Origin: Tuctoria greenei
Lineage: Eukaryota > Streptophyta > Magnoliopsida > Poales > Poaceae
Length of the DNA: 64,000 nt
Direction: 5' to 3'
Assembly (NCBI GenBank): GCA_036927565.1
Contig: JAYESD010000005.1
Span: 91,676,301-91,740,300 of the forward strand
The notes under the pieces are model-generated. The model ran no database searches and had not been told where the DNA came from. It saw nothing but the letters and a program-made list of their open reading frames with translations. Position 1 is the stretch's first letter. Every line of letters begins with the position of its first letter. This document shows, one piece after another, positions 10,714-22,128 of this stretch. The translations under genes were made by a program, and so were the position numbers.

Positions 10714-12579
10714 GGACTGGGATGTGTGTTGATGCAAGCAGGACATGTGGTGGCTTACGCCTCGAGACAACTCAAGAAGCATGAGAAGAATTATCCGACC
10801 CATGATCTGGAATTAGCAGCTGTGGTTCACGCATTGAAGATATGGAGACACTACCTGATCGGAAAAAGGACAGAGATCTACACCGACCACAAAAGCTTGA
10901 AATACATATTCACTCAGCCAGACCTTAACCTTCGCCAACGAAGGTGGTTAGAGCTCATTAATGACTTCGATGTTGGGATCAACTATCACCCTGGAAAGGC
11001 GAATGTGGTAGCAGATGCCCTGAGTAGGAAAACCCAATGTAACAACATGACGATCCAGGCTTATCAACCGCAGTTATGTGAAGAGTTTGCAAGACTAAAC
11101 CTGTGCATAGTGGCTAATGCGGATGCAGTAGTTATGGAAGTGGACTCCACGTTGGAACAAGACATTAGAGAAGGCCAAAAAGAGGATAAGAAAATCCAAA
11201 AACTTAAGAAGCTGATGAAGGCTGGAAAAGCTCCGGATTTCAGAGAAGATGAACATGGAACCCTGTGGTTGGGGAAGAGGATATGCGTGCCGAATGTTAA
11301 GGGGATCCGAGAGTTGATATTGAGAGAAGCCCACGACTCGTACTACTCTATCCATCCGGGGAGTACCAAGATGTACCAAGACCTTAAGGATAGATACTGG
11401 TGGCTTGGTATGAAGCATGATGTGGCCGAATACGTGGCTTTGTGTGACACGTGTCAGTTGGTTAAGGCGGAACATCAGAGACCTGCTGGACTACTTCAAC
11501 CACTCAAGATACCTGAGTGGAAATGGGAAGAGATAAGTATGGACTTTATCGTGGGATTGCCAAGGACACAGTCAGGATACGACTCCATATGGGTTGTTGT
11601 GGATCGGTTGACCAAGGTCGCTCACTTCATTCCGGTCAAGGAAAGTTACAATGGTTCGCGGTTGGCAGAATTATACATGGCAAGAATTGTATGTTTACAC
11701 GGTGTCCCAAAGAAGATAGTGTCCGATCGAGGTACCCAGTTCACCTCGAGATTCTGGCAGAAGCTACATGAGTCAATGGACACTCGTCTGAATTTCAGCT
11801 CAGCATATCACCCGCAGACGGATGGTCAGACAGAACGCACCAATCAAATCTTGGAAGATATGTTGCGAGCATGTGCCCTGAAGAATAGTAAGAGTTGGGA
11901 CAAAAACTTGCCTTACGCGGAGTTCTCTTATAACAACAGCTACCAAGCTAGTCTCAAGATGTCCCCGTTTGAGGCACTTTATGGGCGAAAGTGCAGGACA
12001 CCTTTATTCTGGAATCAGACGGGAGAAGGTCAAGTGTTTGGACCGGAGATACTCAGAGAGGCCGAACGACAGGTACAAGAGATCCAGAATAATCTGAAAA
12101 CGGCGCAGTCAAGACAGAAGAGTTACGCCGATGCTCGACGTCGTGACCTAACCTTTGAGGTAGGAGACTTTGTATATCTCAAGGTATCACCAGTAAGAGG
12201 TCTAAGACGGTTTAAAGTGAAGGGAAAGCTAGCACCCCGTTACATTGGTCCGTTCAAGATATTAGAGAGAAGAGGAGAAGTGGCCTACCGTCTCGAGCTA
12301 CCTTCTCAACTGTCGGATGTGCATGATGTGTTTCACGTGTCGCAACTAAAGAAATGCTTAAGAGTACCAGAGGAACAGTTACCCATGGAAGCTGTGGATT
12401 TGCAAGAGGATCTATCCTACGCAGAACGGCCAGTCAGGATTCTAGAAACATCAGAACGTGTCATGAGAAACAAGACGATTCGCATGTGCAAAGTGCAGTG
12501 GAAACATCACTCTGAGGCAGAAGCAACATGGGAGAGAGAAGAAGACCTCAAGGCCGAGTTTCCCGATCTCTTCTCTTAG
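10714..12579 (+). pseudogene. Element E RNase H, integrase and chromodomain
   Basis: This is the same frame as the upstream gag-pol part, continuing without another break to TAG at 12577. RNase H shows [19 protein letters not shown] and VVADALSRK. The integrase finger (H...H, then CDTCQ) lies near 11330-11460. The integrase core has D of MDFIVGLP, D of VSDRGTQF and E of DGQTERTNQ (DDE). The GPY-type region is near 12235. The end (about 12430-12576) fits a chromodomain: ERPVRIL..., [14 protein letters not shown] and ATWEREEDL. In chromoviruses this domain biases insertion toward particular chromatin. The first internal ATG is 10726, but the real protein would be a gag-pol polyprotein. Confidence 0.92.
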
Positions 12580-12610
12580 GACGTCTGAATCTCGGGGCGA
12601 GATTCCTTTT

Positions 12611-12624
12611 AAAGGGGGTAGAGT
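12611..12624 (+). other. Polypurine tract of element E
   Basis: AAAGGGGGTAGAGT abuts the 3' LTR start TGTAACACCC. It is the standard plus-strand primer position. Confidence 0.85.
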
Positions 12625-15600
12625 TGTAACACCCAAATTTTCAAAAATTTAAAAACAAAAGAAATATACTAGGGATGCATCATGTATGTTTGCATTTGAG
12701 TGAAAATTCAATTTCAAAATGCGCTAGAATTCGTTTGAATTTGAAAAACAATTCAAATTTGGCAAAAGAATGAAAAAGGAAAAAGAAAACAAAAAGAAAA
12801 AGAAAAGAAAAACCCACCCTGGGCCTTAACCCCGCCCCAGCCCACTTTCCACCCTCCCCTTCCCTTTTCTCCCCGCCGGCCCAAGGCCCAGCCGCGCCTC
12901 CCTCTCCCTTTCCTCTCTCTCTGTGCGTGGACCCCGCCGGTCAGTCTCTCCCCTCCCCTTTCCTTCTTCCTCCCGACATCGCGCCCGACACCGCCCGAAA
13001 ACGCCGCCCCGTTCGAAATGCCGGCAAGGAATCCCCGGCCATTATGGCCCCGATCACCTTTCCATCGCGCGAGACCCCCTTCCTTACCTCGCCGCCCCCT
13101 CTCCCCCTATAAAATCCGGCCGGCGCCCCGTTTTCCCCTTCCCCCGAAGCTCCAAACCCTAGCCACCGCCGTGCAAGGTGTGTCGCCGCCGTTCCCGTCG
13201 ACTCGTCGACGTTCTCTCCACCAAACCTTGCCTAACGTGTGCGCCCCATCCTTAGGAACTCGCCGGACAAGCTCACTTCGGGAGAACGCCGCCGCAACGC
13301 CATCCTCGTCGAGCTCCGCCGAGCACCGCCGCCGGTCGCCGTCGTCGACGCTCCTCCGCCCGATTTCAAGGCCCGAAAACCCCCTCGGTGAGCTCCCCCG
13401 ATCCCCCTCTCCCGTTTGATGTGTCGAGCACCCGGAATTGGCGCCGATTTGGCTGTTCCGGCCAATCTCCGGCGACCCCGCCGCCGTGCGCCGCCGGCTT
13501 GGCGCGCGTGCCGCCGCGCCCAGTGTGCTCGCCGCCCCTGGGGCGACGTGGCCCATCCTCGGCCGTCGATCTGAGGCCGACGGCCGAGATTAGAAGGGGG
13601 CGTACCCCTTCGGCCATTTTAAATCTGGGCCGCCCACTTTAGATCTGACGGCCCAGATTGAATGCGGATATGGCCGTTGGCCTTTTTGCACATAGACCCC
13701 TGTGCAGCATTTAAATTAATTACAGATAGGTCCTGAAATTTATGAGCTAGCCCCTGGACTTTAATTAAATTATGTCAGCACTGTTAAATTGATTAAATAT
13801 ATCATTTAGCCCCTGTTTTCACCATAAAATATATTTTTAGCCTCTATAAATTATGATTAAACCCCTGGTGATGCTATAAAATATTTCTAGGCCACTGATC
13901 ATGTCTGTTTTGCATAAAAGCCCCTGTATTAATTGATAATTTTTTAAAATCACATGTGAATTCTCTCTTTTTGCACAAATCACTTAGGATAATTACTTTA
14001 TTATTATTTCCCAATCTCTTTAGGGTAAAATAATGCATTTAACTTACTGATTGTGCTGATTTTCTTAATGAGCCCATATAAACACTAAAACCCACACCTC
14101 CACCCACACCACTAAATGAAGTCTTACTAAGGACATAGTGTTAGCGACGTATTTGCGTAGGTTTTCTTTTGTGTTTATTTGTGGTGTGCATTTATTCTCT
14201 TGTTCTTATTGTGTGCTGCTACTTTCCGTTCCGCATGCGATGATGTGTATAGAGTCGGTTCCCGAGCTGACTTACAATCTTCAGGACTACCACTTCACCG
14301 ACCCACCCTCCGAAGAAGGCAAGTTCCTTGACCATTTTGCACCTGTTTTATTAAGTTTTAGTTAGCTGCATGCTTAATAAATTGAATCCTATTACTGTAC
14401 CCTTCCATATAATTCCTTGTCCCCGGGTTGGCTTGGGTAGATGCTATTATTTCTTTACGCTTAGCCATGCTTAGTCTTTGGGAGGGAAATATCTCTACAT
14501 TACATGTTCTATCATTAATCATTGTGAATTATTTGTTGAGATATGATGAATTGAATTGTAGCGGATAGGAATCTGGCGGGTGGGTTTTGCTCGGTATGGT
14601 GCAGTACGCACGAGACCCGGGATTTGGGGTATGAACCTTGCCGGATTCTAAGGACTGGTTTATGGAGAAAGCCACTAAGCCTTATAGTATCGCCACAAGA
14701 CTGAGTATGGGGCAGCTTGGTCAATTAATTAGGCCTCTCCCGGCGTAGTATTAGTGGTTGGATAGTGCGGGGAATTGGTTCAGGGTGTACTGCCTTGGGA
14801 TCCGCATGGCTCAAGAGGGGCAACTGGGGTGTTGAGTCGTGGCGTAACGGCTAACACTTTTGTACAGGGGTGAAACCTCAGAGGACTAGTACGCGTCGGG
14901 AGAATCCTTTGTAAAGACCTCGTAGTGATCTCCTGGCCTCACACCAAAGGAAGTGTGCAATGTGGTTCGCGACCACGGGCATCAGGGAGGTTTTCCTTAG
15001 TCCACATGGAAACAGGGGATGAAATCACGGCTTGTGGGTAAAGGGTACATTCTCTGCAGAGATTTAGAAACTGTCATGACAGCCGGGCTCACGGACAAGA
15101 GCGGCTTGGTGTCCAATTCATAATTAGCCAATGTCTGGGAATGGTGGTTTGGTTTGGATTGGTTGGTCGGGACTTGGTTTACCAATGGGTTATGGTTGGG
15201 CTCATACACTTAGAAGTAGGTGTTAATGAAAGCTAAGGATAGGATGTAATGCTATAGTGCTTAACCTAAATTTGGCCTTCCTTTCTATAAACCCACATGT
15301 CATCTCTTTCCCACTTGCTGAGTACCGTTGGTACTCAAACTTGATTGTTGCTTATCTTTCCTCAGTCTACAATGGAGAAGAGGTGGAGAATGAAGACTTC
15401 TTCGCTGATCCGGAGGAGACGTTCTAGGCTGGCGCAACCCCCGGGCAACGCCTGTGCATGGAGCCTCACTAGTTTACTTTTACCGCTGTTTTGCTCTGTA
15501 AGCTTATTTTGGACCTACGGGTCATTATTGTAAGACATTTATGTACTCGAACATGGCTTGTAATAAATGATATTACACTTTCGTCTACACATGTATGATG

Positions 15601-15662
15601 AGAATCGATCCTGGCATACATGTGGAAGTCATCCTGTTGCCTTGTTGGGACCGGGTGTGACA
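12625..15662 (+). repeat. Element E 3' LTR (3038 bp)
   Basis: It is colinear with 3665-6707 over its full length, with scattered substitutions and small indels (for example one CT dinucleotide shorter near 12920, and a few single-base gaps in the AT-rich part). The TATA box is at 13108-13115 and the AATAAA at 15562-15567. It ends GTGTGACA and is followed by the target duplication CAGCA (15663-15667). Confidence 0.93.
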
Positions 15663-18097
15663 CAGCACCACTCAATTCATGAAGCATATCATCTAAGTGT
15701 GGAATAAGATGACGATATCGAATGGTGATATTGTTGATTGTTCTACAATCCACACACATACGCCATGATCCATCCTTTTTAGGTACTAGAATAACTGGAA
15801 CAGCACAAGGACTAAGAGACTCATGTACATAACCTTTGTCGAGTAGTTCTTGTACTTGGTGCTGAATCTCCTTTGTTTCTTCCGGATTTGTACTGTATGG
15901 TGCATGGTTGGGCAATGAAGCACCAGGAATGAGATCAATCTGGTGCTCAATCCCTTGAAATGGTGGTAGTCCTGGTGGTATTTCACTTAAAAACACATCA
16001 GAATATTTCTGCAAAATGTTAGCAACAGCAGGAGGCAAAGAATGTTGCATATCGTAAAGGGATATCAAAGCATCTTTGCATACCAAAGCATAGGCAACAG
16101 AGGTGGAAGCAATCAGTTCATTAATATCAAATTTCATAGCAAACAAGCATTTTCCCTTCAGAGATATCTCATTTTTCTTATCAAACACATATTTGGCATT
16201 GTTATTGTTCTCAACGTTAGCATGGTCCTGAGATTTAGTTTTCCTAGCTCTAGCAACATCATCTTGCACAATAGCTTCAGGAGACATAGGATGCAACACA
16301 ATTTTTTTATCGTGGTAAAGAAAAGAATACTGATTTGATCTGCCATGATGCATAGAATATCTATCAAATTGCCAAGGTCTTCCTAGCAGAATATTACAAG
16401 CTTGCATAGGCACAACATCACATTCAACGACATCCTTATATGATCCAATAGTAAAATTGATTCGCACAAGTCTAGTTACCTTTGCCTTACCGTTGTTGTT
16501 TAACTATTGAATGTAATAGGGATGTGGGTGCAGTTTGGTGCTTAGTGCCAGCTTGGTCACCATGTCACTGTTGGCTAAGTTGTTGTAGCTACCTCCATCA
16601 ATGATCATGCGGCAAGATCACTCTTTGACAACACACTTTGATTGGAATAATGTGTGCCTTTGATTTTGTTCCGTTTTCTCCATTTGCGCACTAAGCACAC
16701 GCTGCACAATGAGACTATCATAGTGCGCTGCATCTTCTGCACCAATATGCTCTTCTTGATGTTCATCACTACCTGCATAGTCAGCTGCAAGCAAAACACA
16801 TGTATCGTCATCAAAATCGCTAGCAGATGAGTACTCGCCGTCATCTTTAACAATTAGAACACGTTTGCTTGGGCAGTCATGCTGCACATGGCCAAAACCC
16901 TTGCACTTGTGACATTGAACGTCTCTAGATCGTCCGGTAGATGCTACGGAAGAAGCACTCTCGGTGGGCTTTTGGGTGGTCTTTACTGCTGAGCTAGTGG
17001 AAGAAGCACGTGGCTTGTTGCCGGAGGAAGAACGTGCTGCCCGACTTGGTGAAGAAGATGGCGGGGAAGCACGCCCAGTCGAAGGAGTAGTCGTGCATGG
17101 TTGCCATGAGCTAGTCTTTCCTGCAGAAATATTACTTCTAGAGCTAGCTCGTCGTCCCTGCACTTCCCTTTCAGCTTTACAAGCAAGATGAAACAAACGG
17201 GTAACATTATTGTAATCTTTATAAGCAAGTACGTCCTGAATTTCACAGTTTAAACCACCCAAAAATCTAGCCCTAGCTGGTTTCTCATCCTCGTCTAAAT
17301 TACAATGCAACATAGCCATTTGTAATTCCTGAAAATACTCTTCTACACTTTTAGCTCCCTATCTCAATTGTTGTAACTTATTTAATAGATCACGTGCATA
17401 GTAAGAAGGAACAAATCTAGCCTGCATGAGCCGTATCAAAGCATCCCAAGTTTGTGGTATTTTATTAGGAATTTTCTTGCCATGTTCTATCCACCAAACA
17501 GAAGCAAAATCAGTAAACTCACTAGTGGCTGCTCTAACTCTTGCGTTTTCAGGAAACTCATGACATGCAAATTTTTGAACAACAGAAATCTCCCAAGTAA
17601 TATATGCATCAGGGTCATATTTACCATCAAAATGAGGTATCTTAAATTTGATCTTTTAAAAGTATCATCATGATTGCGTACCTCACGCCGACGATGTCCA
17701 TCCATACCTTGACGGTTGCGTTGTAGCCGGCACCGTGGCCTAGCTTCCTCATCTTCCCCAATCTCCGTATCTACAGAATAGTCATCATCATTGTCACGTA
17801 CAATACTAGGAGCATTGCTCACCTATCCATCCGCGGTGCGTCCATGATCCCCCTCCTCAAGGCGCTGCAGGATGGCTCCAATAGAGGTGTTCAATGTTTG
17901 AATGGAAATCTCCAACATGCTGATTTTGGTGTTGGTGTCGATCTGCATATTTTCCAATTGACCAAGGCGGTCACTGGTAACACGAAATCCTTATCAAGCG
18001 CTTTTGTGCGTAGCCGCACTTAGCGTTCGAAGTGTTGTATAATTCCCCGTGTGCGAGGTGAATGCACGTCTTCATTTGTATTTGCTCGTCCTGTCAT
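15663..18097 (-). pseudogene. A1 gag-PR and first part of RT
   Basis: On the minus strand the gag ATG is at 18095-18097 (ACCATGACAGG, matching ACCATGGCAGG in A3). Gag carries [18 protein letters not shown] and ARFVPSYYA motifs (17350-17650). An S/T/R-rich linker follows, then the [11 protein letters not shown] zinc knuckle (about 16890-16925). The aspartic protease core IIDGGS is near 16590, with [11 protein letters not shown] about 16360-16390. RT motifs [20 protein letters not shown] are at about 15740-15800, up to LSGAV, where element E cuts in. Breaks include a frameshift near 17988, a TAG near 17823, others near 17650 and 17360, a TGA near 16620 and a TAG near 16505. Inactive. Confidence 0.87.
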
Positions 18098-19099
18098 GGT
18101 TAGTAGAAAAGAAGAACAATCCAATATGAAAGGGTAACGTTATCCCTAGCTACAAAGGTGCTGGTAGAGATAACTCGCTCACTCTCAACCTGTTCAATCA
18201 AGCTCTTACCTATTCTTACCAAGCTCAGCAAGAAGGTGATGGCAACTAGCAAGTAATGAACAACCAGCAAGTAATGAACAACTTTAAGGAGCAAACTTTC
18301 ACCACATTAATCACAACAAGCTGAATAAATATTCTACGACAGTACTGTGCTGATCTTAGTCTAGACCGTACTAGAGACGCAAGTCGGGACATCAATGTCA
18401 TCACCAAAAACACCCCAAACAACAATCTGATTTTTTTCTTTTTCTTTTTCATTTTTTCTATTGTTGGGGTGGTCACCCAAACTCTCTCTAGATGGAATCA
18501 GGAGACCCTAGAACAAACTTTGCACATGCGGCTTTTGATCTTGCACTTGCCTTTTTTTCCTTTTCTAAATGCTTGTGGCTTTTGTGCGGCTTTTGATTTT
18601 GCACTTGCCTTTTTCTTGTTGTCAAACTCAAATTACTAATCTGACTCAAAATCGAAGTAGCAATCTGATTCAAACTCAAACTAGTAATCTGACTCAAACT
18701 CGAACTAGCAATCCGACTCAAACTCGAAGTAGCAATCTGATTTGAACTCGTAATCCAACTCAAACTCGAACTAGCGATCCAACTCAAACTCGAAGTAGCA
18801 ATCTGATTCAAACTCAAACTAGTAATCCGACTCAAACTCGAACTACGAATTTGACTCAAACTAGGTGACCGAATGTGACACAAACTCGAAACTCTAGTGG
18901 TGCAAAACTAAAGACCAGCAACTTGACTCGTCGAAGCAACCATGAACTCAATAAGTCTTGACTAAGTAGAGAAAGTAAAAGACACAATGGTCTAGGAATA
19001 ATGGAAAAAACAGATCTGGTATTTTTTGGGCTTTTTCTGGACTATAGGATGATAACAGCAGAAAGAAAAGTAATGGTAGCACTCTCACCGATTAACCTT
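18098..19099 (-). repeat. A1 leader with 24-bp tandem repeats
   Basis: The untranslated leader lies between the primer-binding site and gag. At about 18640-18860 it holds a degenerate tandem array of 24-bp units, on the minus strand AGTTCGAGTTTGAGTCGGATTGCT-like in two halves ('AGTTCGAGTTTG' and 'AGTCGGATTGCT'). A 60-bp AAAGCC/CAAGTGCAAAA-rich repeat (18530-18625) and an A/T homopolymer patch (18425-18465) follow. The same block occurs in A2 and A3 and is deleted in A4. A frame stays open through the array because the unit is a multiple of three, but it has no ATG. Confidence 0.75.
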
Positions 19100-19112
19100 G
19101 CTCTGATTACCA
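19100..19112 (-). other. Primer-binding site of A1, with a one-base insertion
   Basis: On the minus strand it reads TGGTAATCAGAGC: the initiator-tRNA-Met site with one extra A. Element A2 has exactly the same insertion, whereas A3 has the canonical TGGTATCAGAGC. Confidence 0.75.
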
Positions 19113-19114
19113 CT

Positions 19115-19980
19115 TGATAGGATCTTGGTTCCCGATCTTTCGATGAGAATAGGAGGCTTCAATTGGTGGAGGAGAAGACATTGGCGATCCGACTACACCG
19201 TCCCCAAGACGATGCGCCTTAGCGATCGGTACACCGACTCCAAAGTTGTATTGATCTTGCTGGCGCACAATCAACCTGACCACGAGGGCCTTTGTTCCTG
19301 CAAGCAATCGAAGAACATGCAAGAACACGAAGAACAAGCACTTATCAGTTGAATCAATCTGAAGTGGGGTTATGGATACAAGTAGACGGGCGATCTAGTC
19401 GACACACGCGTGTACAAGGAAGCAGCAGAAGCTAACTTACGAATAAACAAAACCCACCAGCTAATGAGGGCGGCAGCTACTATTTACTACCTCCCTAGGG
19501 TCGTGAGAAACCCTAATCACGAGTCCCTAATGGACTCCAAACGATACATGGGCCATGGGCCCAATTTTGGTGATGCAGCACCATGGACAGAAAAGGTCTT
19601 GGTATTAAAAGAATGAATGCGGCTAACTCCTAATAGATATGGACATGAGGCTAGATCCGTTTGAAAGTAGACTTGATAATCTTTCCAGGAAGTACTTCAA
19701 CGCCCAGATCGGAGTCCGTATGAAGTAGTGGTGGCCATCACAAGTTGGTGTTGTTCTGCTGTCCAAATTCCATCCTCGCGAATTCCTTTCCCATTGGCTC
19801 CTCTCCGTTGTTCCTAAGCAAAACAAGAAAGCACGTAGTTCCAAGGTCTAGATAAGATGGACATAAGGCGAAGAACGAGTTCACCTCATAGTTTAGTGAC
19901 GTGCACGAGCGCGAGTGATCGGACCAGAAACCGGTAGCTGAGTTGGTGTGGATGTATCGAGGGTGTTGATGTCCTCATCA
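19115..19980 (-). repeat. A1 5' LTR (866 bp, complete)
   Basis: It runs from TGATAGGATCTTGG to CCTCATCA, the reverse complement of an LTR that starts TGATGAGGACATCAACACC. Its length and ends match those of A2, A3 and A4. The right flank is copia F1. Confidence 0.92.
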
Positions 19981-22066
19981 ATGTTTATGAGCCAAATTTT
20001 AAGAATTCTTGTACCCAATTACTGACCTACGAGGTGTTACATGTGTAGCATGAAAAACAGTAGGTTTGGGAGCAAACTTTGTATGTTTGTGACTCATTAT
20101 AGTAGGTTGCATGTTCCTAACATTCGGTTCAGCACACGCAACAAGTTTTGCTTGGTTGTTTTGTGATCTAGCAATCATTCTTTTCTTTTTCTGTTTTTTA
20201 GCTAGTATATAACAAAAATTTGTGACATGACCATCTCTACCACAGTAGGTACAAGGAAACTTAACTTTGTATTCATGTCTAGATGAGCAAGCAACATGTT
20301 TATTAGAAACCGAATGAGACAACACTCCTTCAGATTTGAAAACCAATTCTTTTTTTTTAGGAACTGTTTGAATCAAACCACTTACTAATGACTTTATAAC
20401 TTTAGGTGGGTGTGCCTTAGCATGATCATGGGAATCAAAACCTAAACCAGTTTATCATTGCAAGATTTAGAGGAATTCAACAGCAAGTCCAAATTTTTAT
20501 TCCCATTACAAAACTGCTCAAGTGTCCTATTCATGTCATCAAGTTTCTTAGACAAGTCTTGACAATTTTCACATGAAGTTTTTCCTTTTAGTTTGCAATT
20601 AGAATAATATTTAACTTCATGAGAACGTAAGCGTTGTTCAATATCAAAATCTCATTCACAGAATTGTGTAGTTTCTTATCAAGATCATTACAAGTAGAAC
20701 AATGCAAATCAATTGTAGAACAACAAGCATCTCTCAAGTTTTTATCATTAAGTGCAACAAGCTTTCTGTTCTTCTCAATTTCAAGTTCAAGTTTATCAAA
20801 AGTGGAGGTGTGCACACTTCTTAAGAAGGACAATTGTTCATATATTAATTCACATGAGGGACAAGAATCATCACTAGGAATTCAAGATTTCAAACGTTTA
20901 ATTTCAGATTCTAGTGATTCAATTTTAACAACATTGTCCCTAAGTTTTTTGTCCTTCTTCGCAAGTGGGACATACCTCTTCGTCATCGCTGTTGTGTTCT
21001 GACTCCTCCATACTTGATTTTGAGTTGTCCGCCATGAAGCACAAGTTTGCCATATTCTCTTCATCTTCGCCAATTCTGATGTCCACATTGTTCGAGCCAA
21101 GTTCTTGAAGTGCGGAGATAAAACTGTTTACAAATTGGTGACATGTAAAACACTTCTTCTTCTTATTGTTTGCAGAGGAGTTCTTTGTCCTTGTTTGCTT
21201 TTCATTACATGATGTAGTACATGAAAGATTAGGGCAATCCATACGAAAATGTCCTGTCTTACCACATTCGAAGCATTGTTGAGAACTGACACTTCCTCTT
21301 CTTCTAGTTCTCACATTTTGCAATACTTTTGAGAACCGAGTAGAGATGAGTACAAGTTCCTCCTCTGGAAACTCTTCAATCTGTTCAAGGGTTAGAGAGG
21401 ACAGCAAAGTAAGTGTACCACCTGATGAAGATTGGCTAGAGCTAGACGTGTCACGTTGTGAAACAAATGCAAGAGACTTGTTGGGATTCTTACGTGAAAT
21501 TATGTCAATTTTATTTTAACTTGGAATATAGCACATCTAATGTAAGTGTACTCATGGAAGTGGATTCACGAATATATGTAACTTTCATCTCCCAAATTGA
21601 CATGTCTAATGCACTTAATAATTGCCTAGCATTCTCAGCATCTGAAAAATTAATGTTGACAAATTTTTAAAGCGAGCAAAGAGGTCATCAATTGACTCAC
21701 CGGGTTGCATCCCAAAGCGTTGTATTCTTTCTTGAATATGTCTTGTCTTACCTCCTTGATAGTGTTGGATCCTTCATGATAATCATATAGAGCTTTCCAA
21801 ACATCGTACGCAAATCAGAGGTGTGCAACACAATTGAAGTCGCTTTGAGTCAATCTTTGTATGATCAAGTTTCGCGCCTTGTTGTTCTTGTCGACATCTC
21901 TCATGTTCGTAGTCGTGACTTGATCGTTTGGCGACACGTCATAAGGCTTGTAAACCTTTTTCCGTATTGTGAAGCCTTGCGCCTGGATGAAAGCCTCCAT
22001 ACGTGCCTTTCAAACCTGAAAATCAATGTCATTAAACACATAACATTTTGCGGAGTATTTCTCCAT
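19981..22066 (-). pseudogene. gag region of SIRE-like copia element F1
   Basis: Read on the minus strand from an ATG at 22064-22066 next to the primer-binding site. The first part resembles a UBN2-type copia gag (MEAFIQAQGF, about 21960-22000). A first zinc knuckle CFECGKTGHFRMDC lies near 21220-21285. A second cysteine pair (CFTC) and acidic stretches follow, then a coiled-coil region with SLESEIKRLKS (about 20880-20920). A second knuckle CTYCGRDGHVTNFC lies near 20215-20265. Two knuckles around a coiled coil fit SIRE/Maximus-type copia elements. Several stops and frameshifts break it (for example near 21400-21680 and 20400-20460). It is cut off at 19980 by the A1 LTR, so protease and pol are missing. 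Confidence 0.75.
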
Positions 22067-22114
22067 GTTGATTAGTCACAAACACGTGCAAATCATAAAT
22101 ATTATAGCACCGTG

Positions 22115-22126
22115 GCTCTGATACCA
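22115..22126 (-). other. Primer-binding site of copia F1
   Basis: On the plus strand GCTCTGATACCA, that is TGGTATCAGAGC on the minus strand, two bases from the LTR terminus at 22129. It fixes the orientation of F1 as minus. Confidence 0.85.
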
Positions 22127-22128
22127 AT

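Larger units (their letters stand above)
3665..15662 (+). mobile_element. Tekay/Del-like Ty3/gypsy chromovirus E, nearly complete
   Basis: The structure is complete: 5' LTR 3665-6707, primer-binding site 6711-6722, an extra ORF (6896-7747), gag-pol (8065-12579), polypurine tract 12611-12624 and 3' LTR 12625-15662. It is flanked by a 5-bp duplication with one mismatch. LTRs begin TGTAACACCC and end GTGTGACA. Domain order PR-RT-RNase H-IN plus a C-terminal chromodomain places it among chromoviruses. LTRs of about 3 kb and the RG-rich gag fit the Tekay/Del lineage. The two LTRs differ by scattered point changes and short indels seen by eye, so the insertion looks fairly young. It is nested in A1. 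Confidence 0.92.
1599..19980 (-). mobile_element. CRM-like Ty3/gypsy element A1, split by element E
   Basis: On the minus strand the order is 5' LTR (19115-19980), primer-binding site, leader with 24-bp repeats, gag, PR, RT, RNase H, integrase and 3' LTR fragment (1599-2033). Element E interrupts it inside RT at 3665-15662. Compared with A3, a segment of about 1 kb covering the end of integrase, the polypurine tract and the first half of the 3' LTR is missing at about 2033. Both outer LTR tips are intact (TGATAGG on the left, CCTCATCA on the right), but the 5-bp flanks differ (AGAAG versus ATGTT) and lie in unrelated sequence. A1 may therefore be a recombinant of two insertions. Confidence 0.8.
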
